9,160 nucleotides of DNA from JBOFEH01 sp051650265 (GTDB taxonomy: Bacteria; Bacillota; Clostridia; Lachnospirales; Cellulosilyticaceae), in NCBI GenBank assembly GCA_051650265.1, contig JBOFIR010000092.1, forward strand, positions 1-9,160. Reading direction: 5' to 3'. Under the pieces are notes generated by a model. That model had not been told where the DNA came from. It was given only the letters and a program-made list of their open reading frames with translations, and did no database searches. A program made the translations under genes and the position numbers. Positions 1 to 6,671 of this stretch are shown one piece after another. Each line of letters starts with the position of its first letter. The stretch's first letter is position 1.

Positions 1-101
1 CTCACACCAATTAACCCCAAAGACAACCCCAAGAATCTTCCTTGAATACTTTTTTTACGTTGCCTTTTCTTCTCTTGCCTTTCTTGTTTTCTTTTTTTCA
101 T
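1..101 (-). CDS. N-terminal part of an unidentified membrane or secreted protein (partial)
   Basis: The minus strand opens with ATG at 99-101 and stays open to the window edge (33 codons visible). A good ribosome binding site, GAGGTGA (plus 105-111), lies a few bases upstream, which fixes the start. The visible protein begins MKKRKQERQEKKRQRKK, a run of Lys/Arg/Gln. It then turns hydrophobic (GRFLGLSLGLIGV), as expected for a positively charged cytoplasmic tail followed by the first membrane helix or an uncleaved signal anchor. Function cannot be assigned from this much sequence; a cell-wall enzyme or signal-anchored protein would fit. The gene follows the terminator of the MazG-like gene and has a dyad in its leader, so it is probably a separate transcription unit. 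Confidence 0.65.
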   Translation of the reverse strand, partial: MKKRKQERQEKKRQRKKSIQGRFLGLSLGLIGV

Positions 102-124
102 GTGTCACCTCAGTTGCTCTCTTA

Positions 125-144
125 TTTGTGATAAACTTCACAAA
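125..144. promoter_or_regulatory. Crp/Fnr-like dyad TGTGA-N6-TCACA
   Basis: The sequence TTTGTGA - TAAACT - TCACAAA is a perfect 7+7 bp inverted repeat with a 6-bp centre. It contains the exact TGTGA-N6-TCACA core bound by Crp/Fnr-family regulators, including Bacillus Fnr. It lies 24-43 bp upstream of the ATG of the leftmost minus-strand gene, just behind its ribosome binding site. That placement suits a repressor or a downstream operator better than a classical activator site. The match is seen directly; the bound protein is inferred. Confidence 0.45.
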
Positions 145-230
145 AGATATATCGGCATCACTCCCCACCTCATAGAGGCTTAACCTTCCCGTATTGCTAC
201 TTTAACCACTATAATCTATGACTTCACCAA

Positions 231-278
231 AAAGGAGCTATTGCAAAATGAGATCTTTCATTTTACAATAGCTCCTTT
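231..278 (-). terminator. Intrinsic terminator of the MazG-like gene
   Basis: Two 21-nt arms (231-251 and 258-278) are complementary except at one position, which is a G-U wobble in the minus-strand RNA but a C/A mismatch in the plus-strand RNA. The loop is 6 nt. In the minus direction the hairpin is followed by a T-run (plus AAAAA at its left edge). It begins 11 nt past the stop codon of the minus-strand gene at 290. Confidence 0.9.
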
Positions 279-289
279 CATCTATTCTT

Positions 290-604
290 TTATTCTTCTA
301 TAACATTTTTGAGGAAAACGCCTTCTTTAAAACCGCCACGTCTTTGATACTTATCACGTCGCACTTTCATCAGGTCTTCTTCATCATAGCCTAGGTGTCC
401 TGCCATCCCAATGATGACCTCCATCATGTCTGCAAGTTCTTCAATATTACGGTCTTCTAAGAATTCATTGAACTCTTCCATGAGTTTATCTTCGAGCAAT
501 TCCCCCATGCGCTTTCCTGTAACATACTCAACTTCTACAGTCTTTCCATCCGCTTCAATCACAGAAGGAATCCCGTCTCTTACAAGTTTGTTATACAACT
601 GCAT
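290..604 (-). CDS. MazG-like nucleoside triphosphate pyrophosphohydrolase (COG4997 type)
   Basis: This is a 104-aa all-alpha NTP pyrophosphohydrolase of the MazG/phosphoribosyl-ATP pyrophosphatase-like superfamily. Such enzymes hydrolyse (d)NTPs to NMP and PPi and are thought to clean the nucleotide pool; the substrate here is unknown. The N-terminus YNKLVRDGIP (4-13) and the C-terminal RGGF motif (89-92) are hallmarks of the COG4997 subgroup. The metal-binding acidic motif is visible as MEEFNEF (42-48) followed by EELADMME (55-62), with E44, E47, E56 and D59 as likely Mg2+ ligands. The length is normal for a single-domain member. AAAGGAG lies 8 nt before the ATG, which supports the start. 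It sits downstream of the phosphodiesterase gene on the same strand with about 95 bp between them, and has its own candidate promoter and a strong terminator. Confidence 0.9.
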   Translation of the reverse strand: MQLYNKLVRDGIPSVIEADGKTVEVEYVTGKRMGELLEDKLMEEFNEFLEDRNIEELADMMEVIIGMAGHLGYDEEDLMKVRRDKYQRRGGFKEGVFLKNVIEE

Positions 605-645
605 CCATCCTACTCCTTTAAATAATTAAAATTTGATTTGACTCT

Positions 646-674
646 ATTTTACTCCTATCCAATTTAGAAGTCCA
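646..674 (-). promoter_or_regulatory. Candidate sigma-A promoter for the MazG-like gene
   Basis: Read on the minus strand, TGGACT (plus 669-674) and TAAAAT (plus 646-651) are separated by exactly 17 bp. They match the -35 and -10 consensus at 4/6 and 5/6 positions. Transcription would start about 35 nt before the ATG at 604. No clear terminator separates this from the upstream phosphodiesterase gene, so read-through from that gene is also possible. Confidence 0.45.
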
Positions 675-699
675 TAACTAAAGTTTACCCTATTTATTT

Positions 700-2559
700 T
701 TATACACGCACATATTTGAGAATAGCTGCAATCCCCTCATAGAACCAAGTGAGCAAATGGATATCTTCACGCTTCATACCTTCAAAAGTGTGATGGACCA
801 TCTGGGTATCATCTGTGATCACATTATCCACCCTCATACGTGCGACATCTACAGCCCGCTCTGGGTCATTGATCGTCCATACATGTACTTCTTTTCCCAG
901 TGCATTCATCGCTGATACCAACTCTTTACTGAGCATACTATATTCTACTGATACAAAGTCCACATCCAGCTTGGTAAGGTCTCCAAAGCCAAAGCTCATA
1001 ATATAACCTACGCTCACAAGTGGTAACTCTTTTCTAAAGTCATCAATCGCTTCATATGACAAAGAGGATACTACCACATCCTTCTCCATATCATTCGCCT
1101 TGATCAGTGCCGCCACCTGACGTGCTAAAGGATCTGCTGTGCCATAAGGCTTTAGTTCAATATTGAGCTTGATCTTTCCCTTACTTAACCCTAGCACCTC
1201 TTCTAGTGAAGGAATACGCTCTGAGGCAAACTGCGCCGAGAAATATGATCCATTATTTACCTGCTTAGCTTCTTCTAATGTCATGTCCTTGATCTTACGA
1301 TTGGTCCCATCTATTCGGCTCAAAGTACTGTCATGGAACAGGACCACCTGCCCATCTACTGTAGACATGACATCAATCTCTGCGTAGTCCGCCCCTTCTT
1401 CTATGGCATACTTAATAGAAGAAAGACTATTCTCGGGTGCTCTGAGGCTACTTCCTCTATGGGCTGTGATGGCAATCTCCTTCTCAAGTACATTATTGTT
1501 CACAGCCTGCCATCCCATGACTCCTACCATCACCCCAAACAGCCCAATCACAAGACTAATCATTGTCTTGCGATACATCACAAACCCCTTGTACAACCGG
1601 GTATTCTCATACTTGTCTATCGGATCAAAAGTACGTAGTTTCATCTCCTCACTCCCATAATCATAGTAGAGCTCTACCAAAAAGGAGATAAATAAAGGTA
1701 AAGTAATCATCGATAAGATTGTAAATCCGATCAAAAATACACCTAGTGCACACCAAATCAGTCCCTGCGCAAGCTGTTGACTATAAACTCCAAAGCTAAT
1801 GATGACCCCACCTACGATACTCACATACCCTAGAAGCAAGATAAACTTGATGAGATAATTCACGATCCCCCACCAGACCAGGTATAGCATGATGCCAAAT
1901 CGGCTTTGTTGATAAATCTGACGTCCTCGTCTAAAAGCTCCCCTCAGATCCGTCTCCTCAATGATCATAGAAGGAATAGCAAGTAGCCACCTTAGGACAA
2001 TCAGGAATATTCCTGCCATAAAAGCGCCAAATACAATCTTGCCACCCATGGACTTGAAAAGCTCAATCTTAATAAAAGAAGGAATACTCAGCTCCTTGAT
2101 CAATGAATTACAAAGCCCCACACCCGTTAATGGCCCCAATACACTCACTAACAATACAATAAACACCATATAGATGCTTAGCTTCCGGGGAATAAGCCGC
2201 ACACAGTTGATCGCCGCCTCTAGCAGATTCACCTGCTGTCCTTTGTGCGAAGCGTTGGCCATATAGGTTAGTATAGCCATCTCGATAAAGATGGCTATAA
2301 AAGAAATCAAAACAACGAGACTAATACTCACAATTCCAGGTAATGTCAGGCCAAAAGCTACCAGGTCCTTATTTGTGATATGATAGCTTCCTGTCTTGAG
2401 TATTGAGCGATTCAGTATATAATAGTTGAGAGGTATAATCAGCATCAGTGCCAAGAGCTTATACACAATCTCAAAGAAAAACATTGCAACCACATTTTGC
2501 CTAAAATTAATAAAAGTATTACGGACAAGCCGTCTATGTCGTTTATCATTTGTATACAC
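700..2559 (-). CDS. Membrane-anchored glycerophosphodiester phosphodiesterase
   Basis: A 619-aa protein with two parts. Residues ~1-350 carry seven or eight hydrophobic helices (around 22-48, 74-98, 128-150, 174-198, 222-256, 268-296, 332-350) resembling the GDPD-associated membrane domain. Residues ~362-590 are a GDPD TIM barrel that hydrolyses glycerophosphodiesters to glycerol 3-phosphate and an alcohol. Catalytic signatures are present: HRG (367-369), EID with E394 and D396, FHD with H409, IELK with E468, and WTIND (561-565). The second general acid/base His (H409) is intact, so the enzyme should be active. The barrel probably faces the outside, acting on phospholipid or teichoic-acid-derived diesters (inference). 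The start is GTG, supported by AAAGGAG 7 nt upstream. The gene is divergent from sigI and shares a 169-bp intergenic region with it. Confidence 0.93.
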   Translation of the reverse strand: MYTNDKRHRRLVRNTFINFRQNVVAMFFFEIVYKLLALMLIIPLNYYILNRSILKTGSYHITNKDLVAFGLTLPGIVSISLVVLISFIAIFIEMAILTYMANASHKGQQVNLLEAAINCVRLIPRKLSIYMVFIVLLVSVLGPLTGVGLCNSLIKELSIPSFIKIELFKSMGGKIVFGAFMAGIFLIVLRWLLAIPSMIIEETDLRGAFRRGRQIYQQSRFGIMLYLVWWGIVNYLIKFILLLGYVSIVGGVIISFGVYSQQLAQGLIWCALGVFLIGFTILSMITLPLFISFLVELYYDYGSEEMKLRTFDPIDKYENTRLYKGFVMYRKTMISLVIGLFGVMVGVMGWQAVNNNVLEKEIAITAHRGSSLRAPENSLSSIKYAIEEGADYAEIDVMSTVDGQVVLFHDSTLSRIDGTNRKIKDMTLEEAKQVNNGSYFSAQFASERIPSLEEVLGLSKGKIKLNIELKPYGTADPLARQVAALIKANDMEKDVVVSSLSYEAIDDFRKELPLVSVGYIMSFGFGDLTKLDVDFVSVEYSMLSKELVSAMNALGKEVHVWTINDPERAVDVARMRVDNVITDDTQMVHHTFEGMKREDIHLLTWFYEGIAAILKYVRV

Positions 2560-2621
2560 AGTCTTGCTCCTTTCACTATTTTAGTCATCATCTACTTCTT
2601 ATAGTGTTGACTATTCTTATT

Positions 2622-2650
2622 ATTTTATCGCCTTACTTTGAAGATGCGAA
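2622..2650 (-). promoter_or_regulatory. Candidate promoter of the phosphodiesterase gene
   Basis: On the minus strand TTCGCA (plus 2645-2650) and TAAAAT (plus 2622-2627) are 17 bp apart, matching the vegetative -35 and -10 at 4/6 and 5/6 positions. The site is about 65 nt upstream of the GTG start. It lies back to back with the promoter region of sigI. Confidence 0.35.
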
Positions 2651-2668
2651 GAAAAAAATTGTAAAAAA

Positions 2669-2696
2669 GCCCCCATAACAGGATCTGCTCTTGTAT
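2669..2696 (+). promoter_or_regulatory. Possible SigI-type autoregulatory promoter of sigI-rsgI
   Basis: An A-run runs directly into GCCCCC (2669-2674), resembling the C-rich -35 element of SigI-dependent promoters (ACCCCC-like in Bacillus and Clostridium). About 17 nt later comes TTGTATT (2691-2697), a weak relative of the CGWA-type -10. SigI operons are commonly autoregulated, and no good vegetative promoter is visible here. The -10 match is poor, so this is tentative. Confidence 0.3.
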
Positions 2697-2728
2697 TCTA
2701 TATTGAAAAGCTTACATAGGAGGATTAG

Positions 2729-3394
2729 ATGTCTATCCATTTAACGTTAAATAATAAAACCTATACAGAAATCGATGCTGTGATCAAGGACTACATGCCC
2801 TTTATTATCAGTGAGATTTCCCACGTAACCAACCGTTACGTATCTATTGAAAATGATGATGAACTCAGTATCGGGCTCATTGCTTTCTATGAAGCAATCC
2901 AGCGCTACAGTGAGGATAAGGGGGCTTTTATTCCCTTTGCCAAACTCGTCATGCGTAGCCGCCTCAAGAATCACTTTAAGGCGCAAAGTCCACTTGATAC
3001 TTGTTCCCTAGATACCTTTACCCCAGAAGAAATGGAAAGGTACCTTGAACCTATCACGGAACCTCATCTAAGTGATGAAGACATCCTCAAAGAAGAGATC
3101 GGTATACTCACACACCTGCTTCAAGACTTCGGCTTTGATCTAACTGACGTTGCCGAGGAGGCACCTAGACATAAGGAAACAAGAGAAAATGCCATTCATC
3201 TTTCAGAGAAAATTAGTAATGAGCACGCTTTTACGCAATGGCTCTACCTCAAAAAACGTCTTCCAATCACACAAATCTGCCTCAAATTCACTGTGACTCA
3301 AAAAGTCATTAAGCGAAGCAAGAAATTTATTATCACAACTGTGATTATCTTTGATAAAAACCTTAGAAATCTTAAATTATGGATTGGAAAGTAG
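2729..3394 (+). CDS. sigI: RNA polymerase sigma factor SigI
   Basis: A 221-aa alternative sigma factor of the SigI family, which directs RNA polymerase to stress- or polysaccharide-responsive genes and is held inactive by RsgI. The sigma region 2 core is clear: RYVSIENDDELSIGLIAFYEA (36-56), followed by FIPFAKLVMRSRLKNHFK (67-84), matching the family pattern NDDELSIALIAFNEAI...F..FA..VI..RL.DYFR. The SigI-specific C-terminal half starts with the LLQDFGFDLTDV segment (130-141), then PRHKETR (146-152). It ends with a helix-turn-helix-like stretch, LPITQICLKFTVTQKVIKRS (188-207). AGGAGG lies 5 nt before the ATG. At 221 aa it is slightly shorter than typical members. It overlaps rsgI by 16 nt, indicating one transcript and translational coupling. 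Confidence 0.93.
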   Translation: MSIHLTLNNKTYTEIDAVIKDYMPFIISEISHVTNRYVSIENDDELSIGLIAFYEAIQRYSEDKGAFIPFAKLVMRSRLKNHFKAQSPLDTCSLDTFTPEEMERYLEPITEPHLSDEDILKEEIGILTHLLQDFGFDLTDVAEEAPRHKETRENAIHLSEKISNEHAFTQWLYLKKRLPITQICLKFTVTQKVIKRSKKFIITTVIIFDKNLRNLKLWIGK

Positions 3395-4620
3395 GTATAG
3401 AAAACATGATAAAAGGTATTATTTTGTCTGTTGCTTCAGACCATGCCATCTTGCTCGGCAAAGATGGTGGGATCTATCAAATCAAGAAAAAGAATCAGAT
3501 GCGTGTTGGCCAAGCCATCCTCGTCTTAGAAGAAGATCTGATTCCCGCGCACAAAAAATCTCTTCCAACATGGATGCCTGCTCTCGCTGCAGCTGCCCTG
3601 CTTCTCTTCATGCTCCCTGTTGTCTTACTAAATGCTAGACCGTATGGTGTACTCTCCCTTGATATCAATCCAAGTGTAGAGTTCGATCTCACCCGAGATG
3701 GTAAGATCAAATCAGTAGAAAGTAAAAATATCGACGCAGATACCTTAGCTCTCAAGCAACTTGAAGGCAAAAACCTATCACAAGCTATGGCACTGCTCAA
3801 ACAACGCCTTATCTCCAGCAACTATCTCGTAGATGATGACTACATCTTAGCCAGCTACACACAGCTTAGAGGCTCAGATGATCGCCTAGAGAAACTTGCA
3901 CAAGCAGCACTTCTTGATATCTTTGATGGTAGCAATATCATCTATATCCCTGCTACCAAGCAAGATTACAAGAATGCTCAGGCCAAAAACCTCAGCCTCG
4001 GACGCTACGAAGCAGGTCTCCTAGCTACCCAAGATAACGATGATATTGAAGCTATCGACACTATCGATCTAGATGATCTAACCGTAGAGCAGCTCCTTGC
4101 TTTACTCAAATCACCTACGATTAAAACACTCTCTCCTAGTGATCTAGATGACCTCATGGATGATCTTGGCGACTTCTATAAACATGATGACCTAGATGAT
4201 CTAGATGACAAAGACGACTCAGATGACCTAGATGATCTAGATAACAAAAAAGACTCAGATGACCTAGATGATCTAGATGACAAAAATGATTCAGATGACC
4301 TAGATGATCTAGATGACAAAAATGATTCAGACGATCAGGATGATGATCATAGTCAGATAAAGCCACCAGCATCTACATCCAAACCCGTACAAACAGTAAA
4401 ACCATCAAAACCAGATCAACCAAATAAACCATCAAAACCTGTAACGACCACCAAACCATCCCATGATAAGGATGATGATGACGATAAATCCAGTTCATCG
4501 AAACCAAATAAACCACCAAAACCATCTCATGATAAAGATGATAAGGATGATGATCATGACGATGATGACGACGACAATGATGACGATAATAACGATGACG
4601 ATGATAACGACGACGATTAA
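3379..4620 (+). CDS. rsgI: RsgI-family anti-sigma factor with Asp-rich extracellular tail
   Basis: A 413-aa membrane protein, the partner of SigI. Residues ~10-55 form the cytoplasmic RsgI N-terminal anti-sigma domain (GIILSVASDHAILLGKDGG). Residues 66-84 are the single membrane helix. The outside begins with the conserved juxtamembrane domain carrying DINPSVE (95-101); in RsgI homologues cleavage between Asn and Pro in this motif precedes regulated intramembrane proteolysis. From ~220 the protein is low complexity: four DDLDDLDDKNDS-type repeats (270-317), Lys/Pro-rich spacers with two KPSHDKDD copies, and a last 23 residues made only of Asp, Asn and one His. No carbohydrate-binding or enzymatic sensor module is present, unlike cellulosome-type RsgI proteins. 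ATG 3379 lacks a visible ribosome binding site; ATG 3406 (MIKGIIL) fits the usual family N-terminus better, and either start depends on coupling to sigI. Confidence 0.9.
   Translation: MDWKVGIENMIKGIILSVASDHAILLGKDGGIYQIKKKNQMRVGQAILVLEEDLIPAHKKSLPTWMPALAAAALLLFMLPVVLLNARPYGVLSLDINPSVEFDLTRDGKIKSVESKNIDADTLALKQLEGKNLSQAMALLKQRLISSNYLVDDDYILASYTQLRGSDDRLEKLAQAALLDIFDGSNIIYIPATKQDYKNAQAKNLSLGRYEAGLLATQDNDDIEAIDTIDLDDLTVEQLLALLKSPTIKTLSPSDLDDLMDDLGDFYKHDDLDDLDDKDDSDDLDDLDNKKDSDDLDDLDDKNDSDDLDDLDDKNDSDDQDDDHSQIKPPASTSKPVQTVKPSKPDQPNKPSKPVTTTKPSHDKDDDDDKSSSSKPNKPPKPSHDKDDKDDDHDDDDDDNDDDNNDDDDNDDD
4186..4329 (+). repeat. Four 36-bp tandem repeats inside rsgI
   Basis: Four head-to-tail 36-bp units encode DDLDDLDDKDDS, DDLDDLDNKKDS and two identical copies of DDLDDLDDKNDS. 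At DNA level each unit contains the block GATGACCTAGATGATCTAGA. The frame is preserved because the unit is 12 codons, so copy number can change without breaking the protein. Confidence 0.95.
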
Positions 4621-4657
4621 CACCTAGTCGTTGAGACTTGGTCTTTCTTCATACAAC

Positions 4658-4698
4658 AAAAGGATTGCAACTCTACTTCTAGAGATGCAATCCTTTTT
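4658..4698. terminator. Bidirectional terminator between rsgI and the aldo/keto reductase gene
   Basis: The outer stem AAAAGGATTGCA (4658-4669) pairs with TGCAATCCTTTT (4686-4697). Inside it CTCTA (4671-4675) pairs with TAGAG (4680-4684) around a CTTC loop. T-rich flanks occur on both strands (TTTTT at 4694-4698, and AAAA at the left edge). It can therefore end both the plus-strand sigI-rsgI transcript and the convergent minus-strand gene that stops at 4712. Confidence 0.93.
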
Positions 4699-4711
4699 CA
4701 TTATCTTATTG

Positions 4712-5704
4712 TTAGCTTCTCAAAAGTGCGTCAATACGACCTAATTCTTCAGCACTAAAATCTAAGCGCTCCAGTGCGCCTACGCATTCCTCGATCTGAC
4801 TAGTACGACTTGCACCGATCAGCACAGAAGTGATCGCCTCTTGGCGAAGCACCCATGCCAGTGCCATCTGAGAAAGCTTCTGACCTCTCTCTTTTGCGAT
4901 GGCATCTAGCCCTTGCAGCTTCGTAAGGAGCTCCTCTGTAATATCTGCTGTATGTAAGAATGGACTATCTGCCCGCGCTGCACGCGAATCTGACGGAATC
5001 CCTTTTAGATAACGATCAGTCAATCGTCCCCCTGCTAACGGTGAAAAGGCGATACCGCCCACTTGTTCTTCGCTTAATACATCCAAGAGCCCCTCTTCTA
5101 CCCATCTATTCATCATGGAGTAACTTGGTTGGTGGATTAAGCAAGGCGTACCTAGTCCTTTTAGAATCCTGATCGCCTCACGTGCCTGCTCTGGTTGGTA
5201 GTTGGAAATCCCCACATACAGTGCCTTTCCCTGTCTCACCAAGAGATCAAGTGCCCCCATAGTCTCTTCAAGTGGTGTCTCAGGGTCTGGTCTATGATGA
5301 TAGAAGATATCGACATACTCAAGCCCCATACGCTTAAGGCTCTGATCAAGACTTGATACCAGATACTTCTTAGAGCCCCAATCACCATATGGCCCCTGCC
5401 ACATATGATACCCTGCCTTTGTCGAGATGATGAGCTCATCACGGTATGCACCAAAGTCCTCCTTTAGAATTCTTCCAAAGTTGGTCTCCGCTGACCCTGC
5501 TGGTGGTCCATAATTATTAGCTAAATCAAAATGTGTGATTCCCAGATTAAATGCCTTACGTACCATCGCCTTACTATTTTCATAGCGGTCCACATCCCCA
5601 AAGTTGTGCCACAATCCCAAAGAGATCATTGGCAATTTGAGTCCACTTTTACCGCATCTTCTATATTGCATTTGCTCGTAGCGTTTCTCATCTGCTAAAT
5701 ACAT
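4712..5704 (-). CDS. Aldo/keto reductase, YghZ/L-glyceraldehyde 3-phosphate reductase-like
   Basis: A 330-aa NADPH-dependent aldo/keto reductase (TIM barrel) closely resembling E. coli YghZ (Gpr). YghZ reduces L-glyceraldehyde 3-phosphate and methylglyoxal, so detoxification of reactive carbonyls is the likely role. Shared stretches include RYEQMQYRRCGKSGL near the N-terminus, SLGLWHNFG, GITHFDLANNYGPP, DELIISTKAGY, SLKRMGLEYVDIFYHHR and TSVLIGASR. The catalytic tetrad is visible: D60 and Y65 in FDLANNYG, K96 in STKAGY, and H137 in the HHR motif. The start at 5704 is chosen because GGGGG (plus 5712-5716) lies 7 nt upstream and the protein then begins MYLADEKRYEQ as in homologues. An in-frame ATG at 5746 would add 14 unconserved residues and lies upstream of the predicted promoter -10. 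The substrate is by homology only. Confidence 0.93.
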   Translation of the reverse strand: MYLADEKRYEQMQYRRCGKSGLKLPMISLGLWHNFGDVDRYENSKAMVRKAFNLGITHFDLANNYGPPAGSAETNFGRILKEDFGAYRDELIISTKAGYHMWQGPYGDWGSKKYLVSSLDQSLKRMGLEYVDIFYHHRPDPETPLEETMGALDLLVRQGKALYVGISNYQPEQAREAIRILKGLGTPCLIHQPSYSMMNRWVEEGLLDVLSEEQVGGIAFSPLAGGRLTDRYLKGIPSDSRAARADSPFLHTADITEELLTKLQGLDAIAKERGQKLSQMALAWVLRQEAITSVLIGASRTSQIEECVGALERLDFSAEELGRIDALLRS

Positions 5705-5732
5705 GTCTATTCCCCCATTTGTTTTTAGCTTA

Positions 5733-5741
5733 ATTATAACA
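5733..5741 (-). promoter_or_regulatory. Extended -10 promoter of the aldo/keto reductase gene
   Basis: On the minus strand TGTTATAAT is a perfect extended -10 (TGnTATAAT). The -35 region is weak and overlaps a CTAAATTTTAG palindrome (plus 5750-5760). Transcription would start about 22 nt before the ATG at 5704, so this gene need not be co-transcribed with the upstream MerR gene. Confidence 0.6.
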
Positions 5742-5783
5742 TGCATTTACTAAAATTTAGAATGTTCATTTAATATTTTACTC

Positions 5784-6584
5784 TCAAGACTCCCTCTCAA
5801 TAGGCATCTGCAACTGACAACTATAGGTCTGATCATTAAAAAAATCCACCACTAAGTCTAATTCTATAAAAGTACGCGCCTCAAGTCCATGTGCCGCCAT
5901 ATATGCTTTCAGCTTGGCAACTTGTGCCTCCTGAGTTTCCTTGGTATAGCTTAGGATCACATACTCCCCTTCAGGAAGCACTTTAATAGGCACTTGAAGT
6001 GGCATCACAAGCTCCTGATCTGATCCTTCTAATATGCCAAATAGATATTCTGACTGTACATGCTCCCCTTCAAAGATATAGCCCCTTCCATAATCAGAAA
6101 CACTCAGGTCATGTTCTTCTACCAACTTCCTCACTTTTGCATAAGCAATGGCTTCCTCCACACCTTTGCAAGGGAGCACCACCAAAGTACGCTGTGGTAG
6201 CCACTGAGTCATCACCTCTTCTTGTGCCAAAAGTGTCTTAGATGCTTGTACCACCTCGTCTAAGGTATCAATATCAGAAATAATACGTCCCATAGACGCA
6301 ATATGTTCCTCAATTTCACACTTCTTTTTCTTTAGGAAGTCTAGTAGCCTTGCTGTATCCTTGATCTCAAAAAGTGCTTGAAGCTCCTTGATGCTCACAC
6401 CTACACCTCTACAATACTTCACAATATCTATATGCAAGAACTGATCTGCCGTATAGTAGCGGTATCCCGAATCCGGATCAATATAAGCAGGTATAATGAT
6501 CCCTACCTCATGATAATAACGTAGTGCCTTAATCGTTAGATTAGTCGTCTTGGCTACTTCACCGATTCCATAAAGTTGTTTCAC
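5784..6584 (-). CDS. MerR-family regulator, BmrR-like, with GyrI-like effector domain
   Basis: A 266-aa transcription activator of the multidrug-binding MerR type. Residues ~3-70 are the winged helix-turn-helix DNA-binding domain (LYGIGEVAKTTNLTIKALRYY, then DPDSGYRYYTADQF), very close to BmrR. Residues ~73-118 form the dimerisation coiled coil. Residues ~131-263 resemble the GyrI/BmrR C-terminal effector-binding domain that senses hydrophobic drugs. The start is GTG at 6582-6584 (VKQLYGIGE), because the MerR domain begins there and GGGGTGG lies 5 nt upstream. The open frame continues upstream to 6755, but those 57 residues resemble nothing and run into the divergent GNAT gene. It is divergent from the acetyltransferase, with the presumed operator between them; the inducer is unknown. 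Confidence 0.92.
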   Translation of the reverse strand: MKQLYGIGEVAKTTNLTIKALRYYHEVGIIIPAYIDPDSGYRYYTADQFLHIDIVKYCRGVGVSIKELQALFEIKDTARLLDFLKKKKCEIEEHIASMGRIISDIDTLDEVVQASKTLLAQEEVMTQWLPQRTLVVLPCKGVEEAIAYAKVRKLVEEHDLSVSDYGRGYIFEGEHVQSEYLFGILEGSDQELVMPLQVPIKVLPEGEYVILSYTKETQEAQVAKLKAYMAAHGLEARTFIELDLVVDFFNDQTYSCQLQMPIERES

Positions 6585-6601
6585 TTTTTCCACCCCATCT
6601 C

Positions 6602-6632
6602 TTGACTCTTCCCTTACAGGAGACTCTATGAT
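6602..6632 (+). promoter_or_regulatory. MerR-type promoter with 19-bp spacer driving the GNAT gene
   Basis: TTGACT (6602-6607) and TATGAT (6627-6632) are separated by exactly 19 bp. This over-long spacer is the hallmark of promoters that MerR proteins activate by untwisting DNA. The spacer holds an imperfect dyad (CTTCCC...GGAGAC). The site lies between the divergent MerR and GNAT genes, about 40 nt before the GNAT ATG. A TATAAT on the opposite strand (plus 6639-6644) may serve the regulator gene itself. Confidence 0.75.
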
Positions 6633-6671
6633 GAACTTATTATAAAACAATCTCAAAGGAGCTGTATACGT

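Noticed and set aside
125..230. Possible riboswitch or small RNA in the leftmost intergenic region
   Set aside because: A short CCTCATAGAGG palindrome and the Crp-like dyad are visible, but no recognisable riboswitch core or anti-terminator arrangement was found.
411..629. Plus-strand ORF opposite the MazG-like gene
   Set aside because: Ser-rich translation is the antisense shadow of a well-supported coding gene and has no ribosome binding site.
1333..1660. Plus-strand ORFs opposite the phosphodiesterase gene
   Set aside because: They lie entirely within the conserved GDPD and membrane coding sequence on the other strand; no family features.
4154..4372. Minus-strand His/Leu-rich repeat ORF
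   Set aside because: It is the reverse reading of the Asp-rich rsgI repeats; the apparent HLDHLGHL periodicity is produced by the GAT/CTA codons.
5705..5746. 14-codon upstream extension of the aldo/keto reductase
   Set aside because: The upstream ATG lies beyond the predicted -10 element, has no ribosome binding site, and the family N-terminus starts at the internal ATG.
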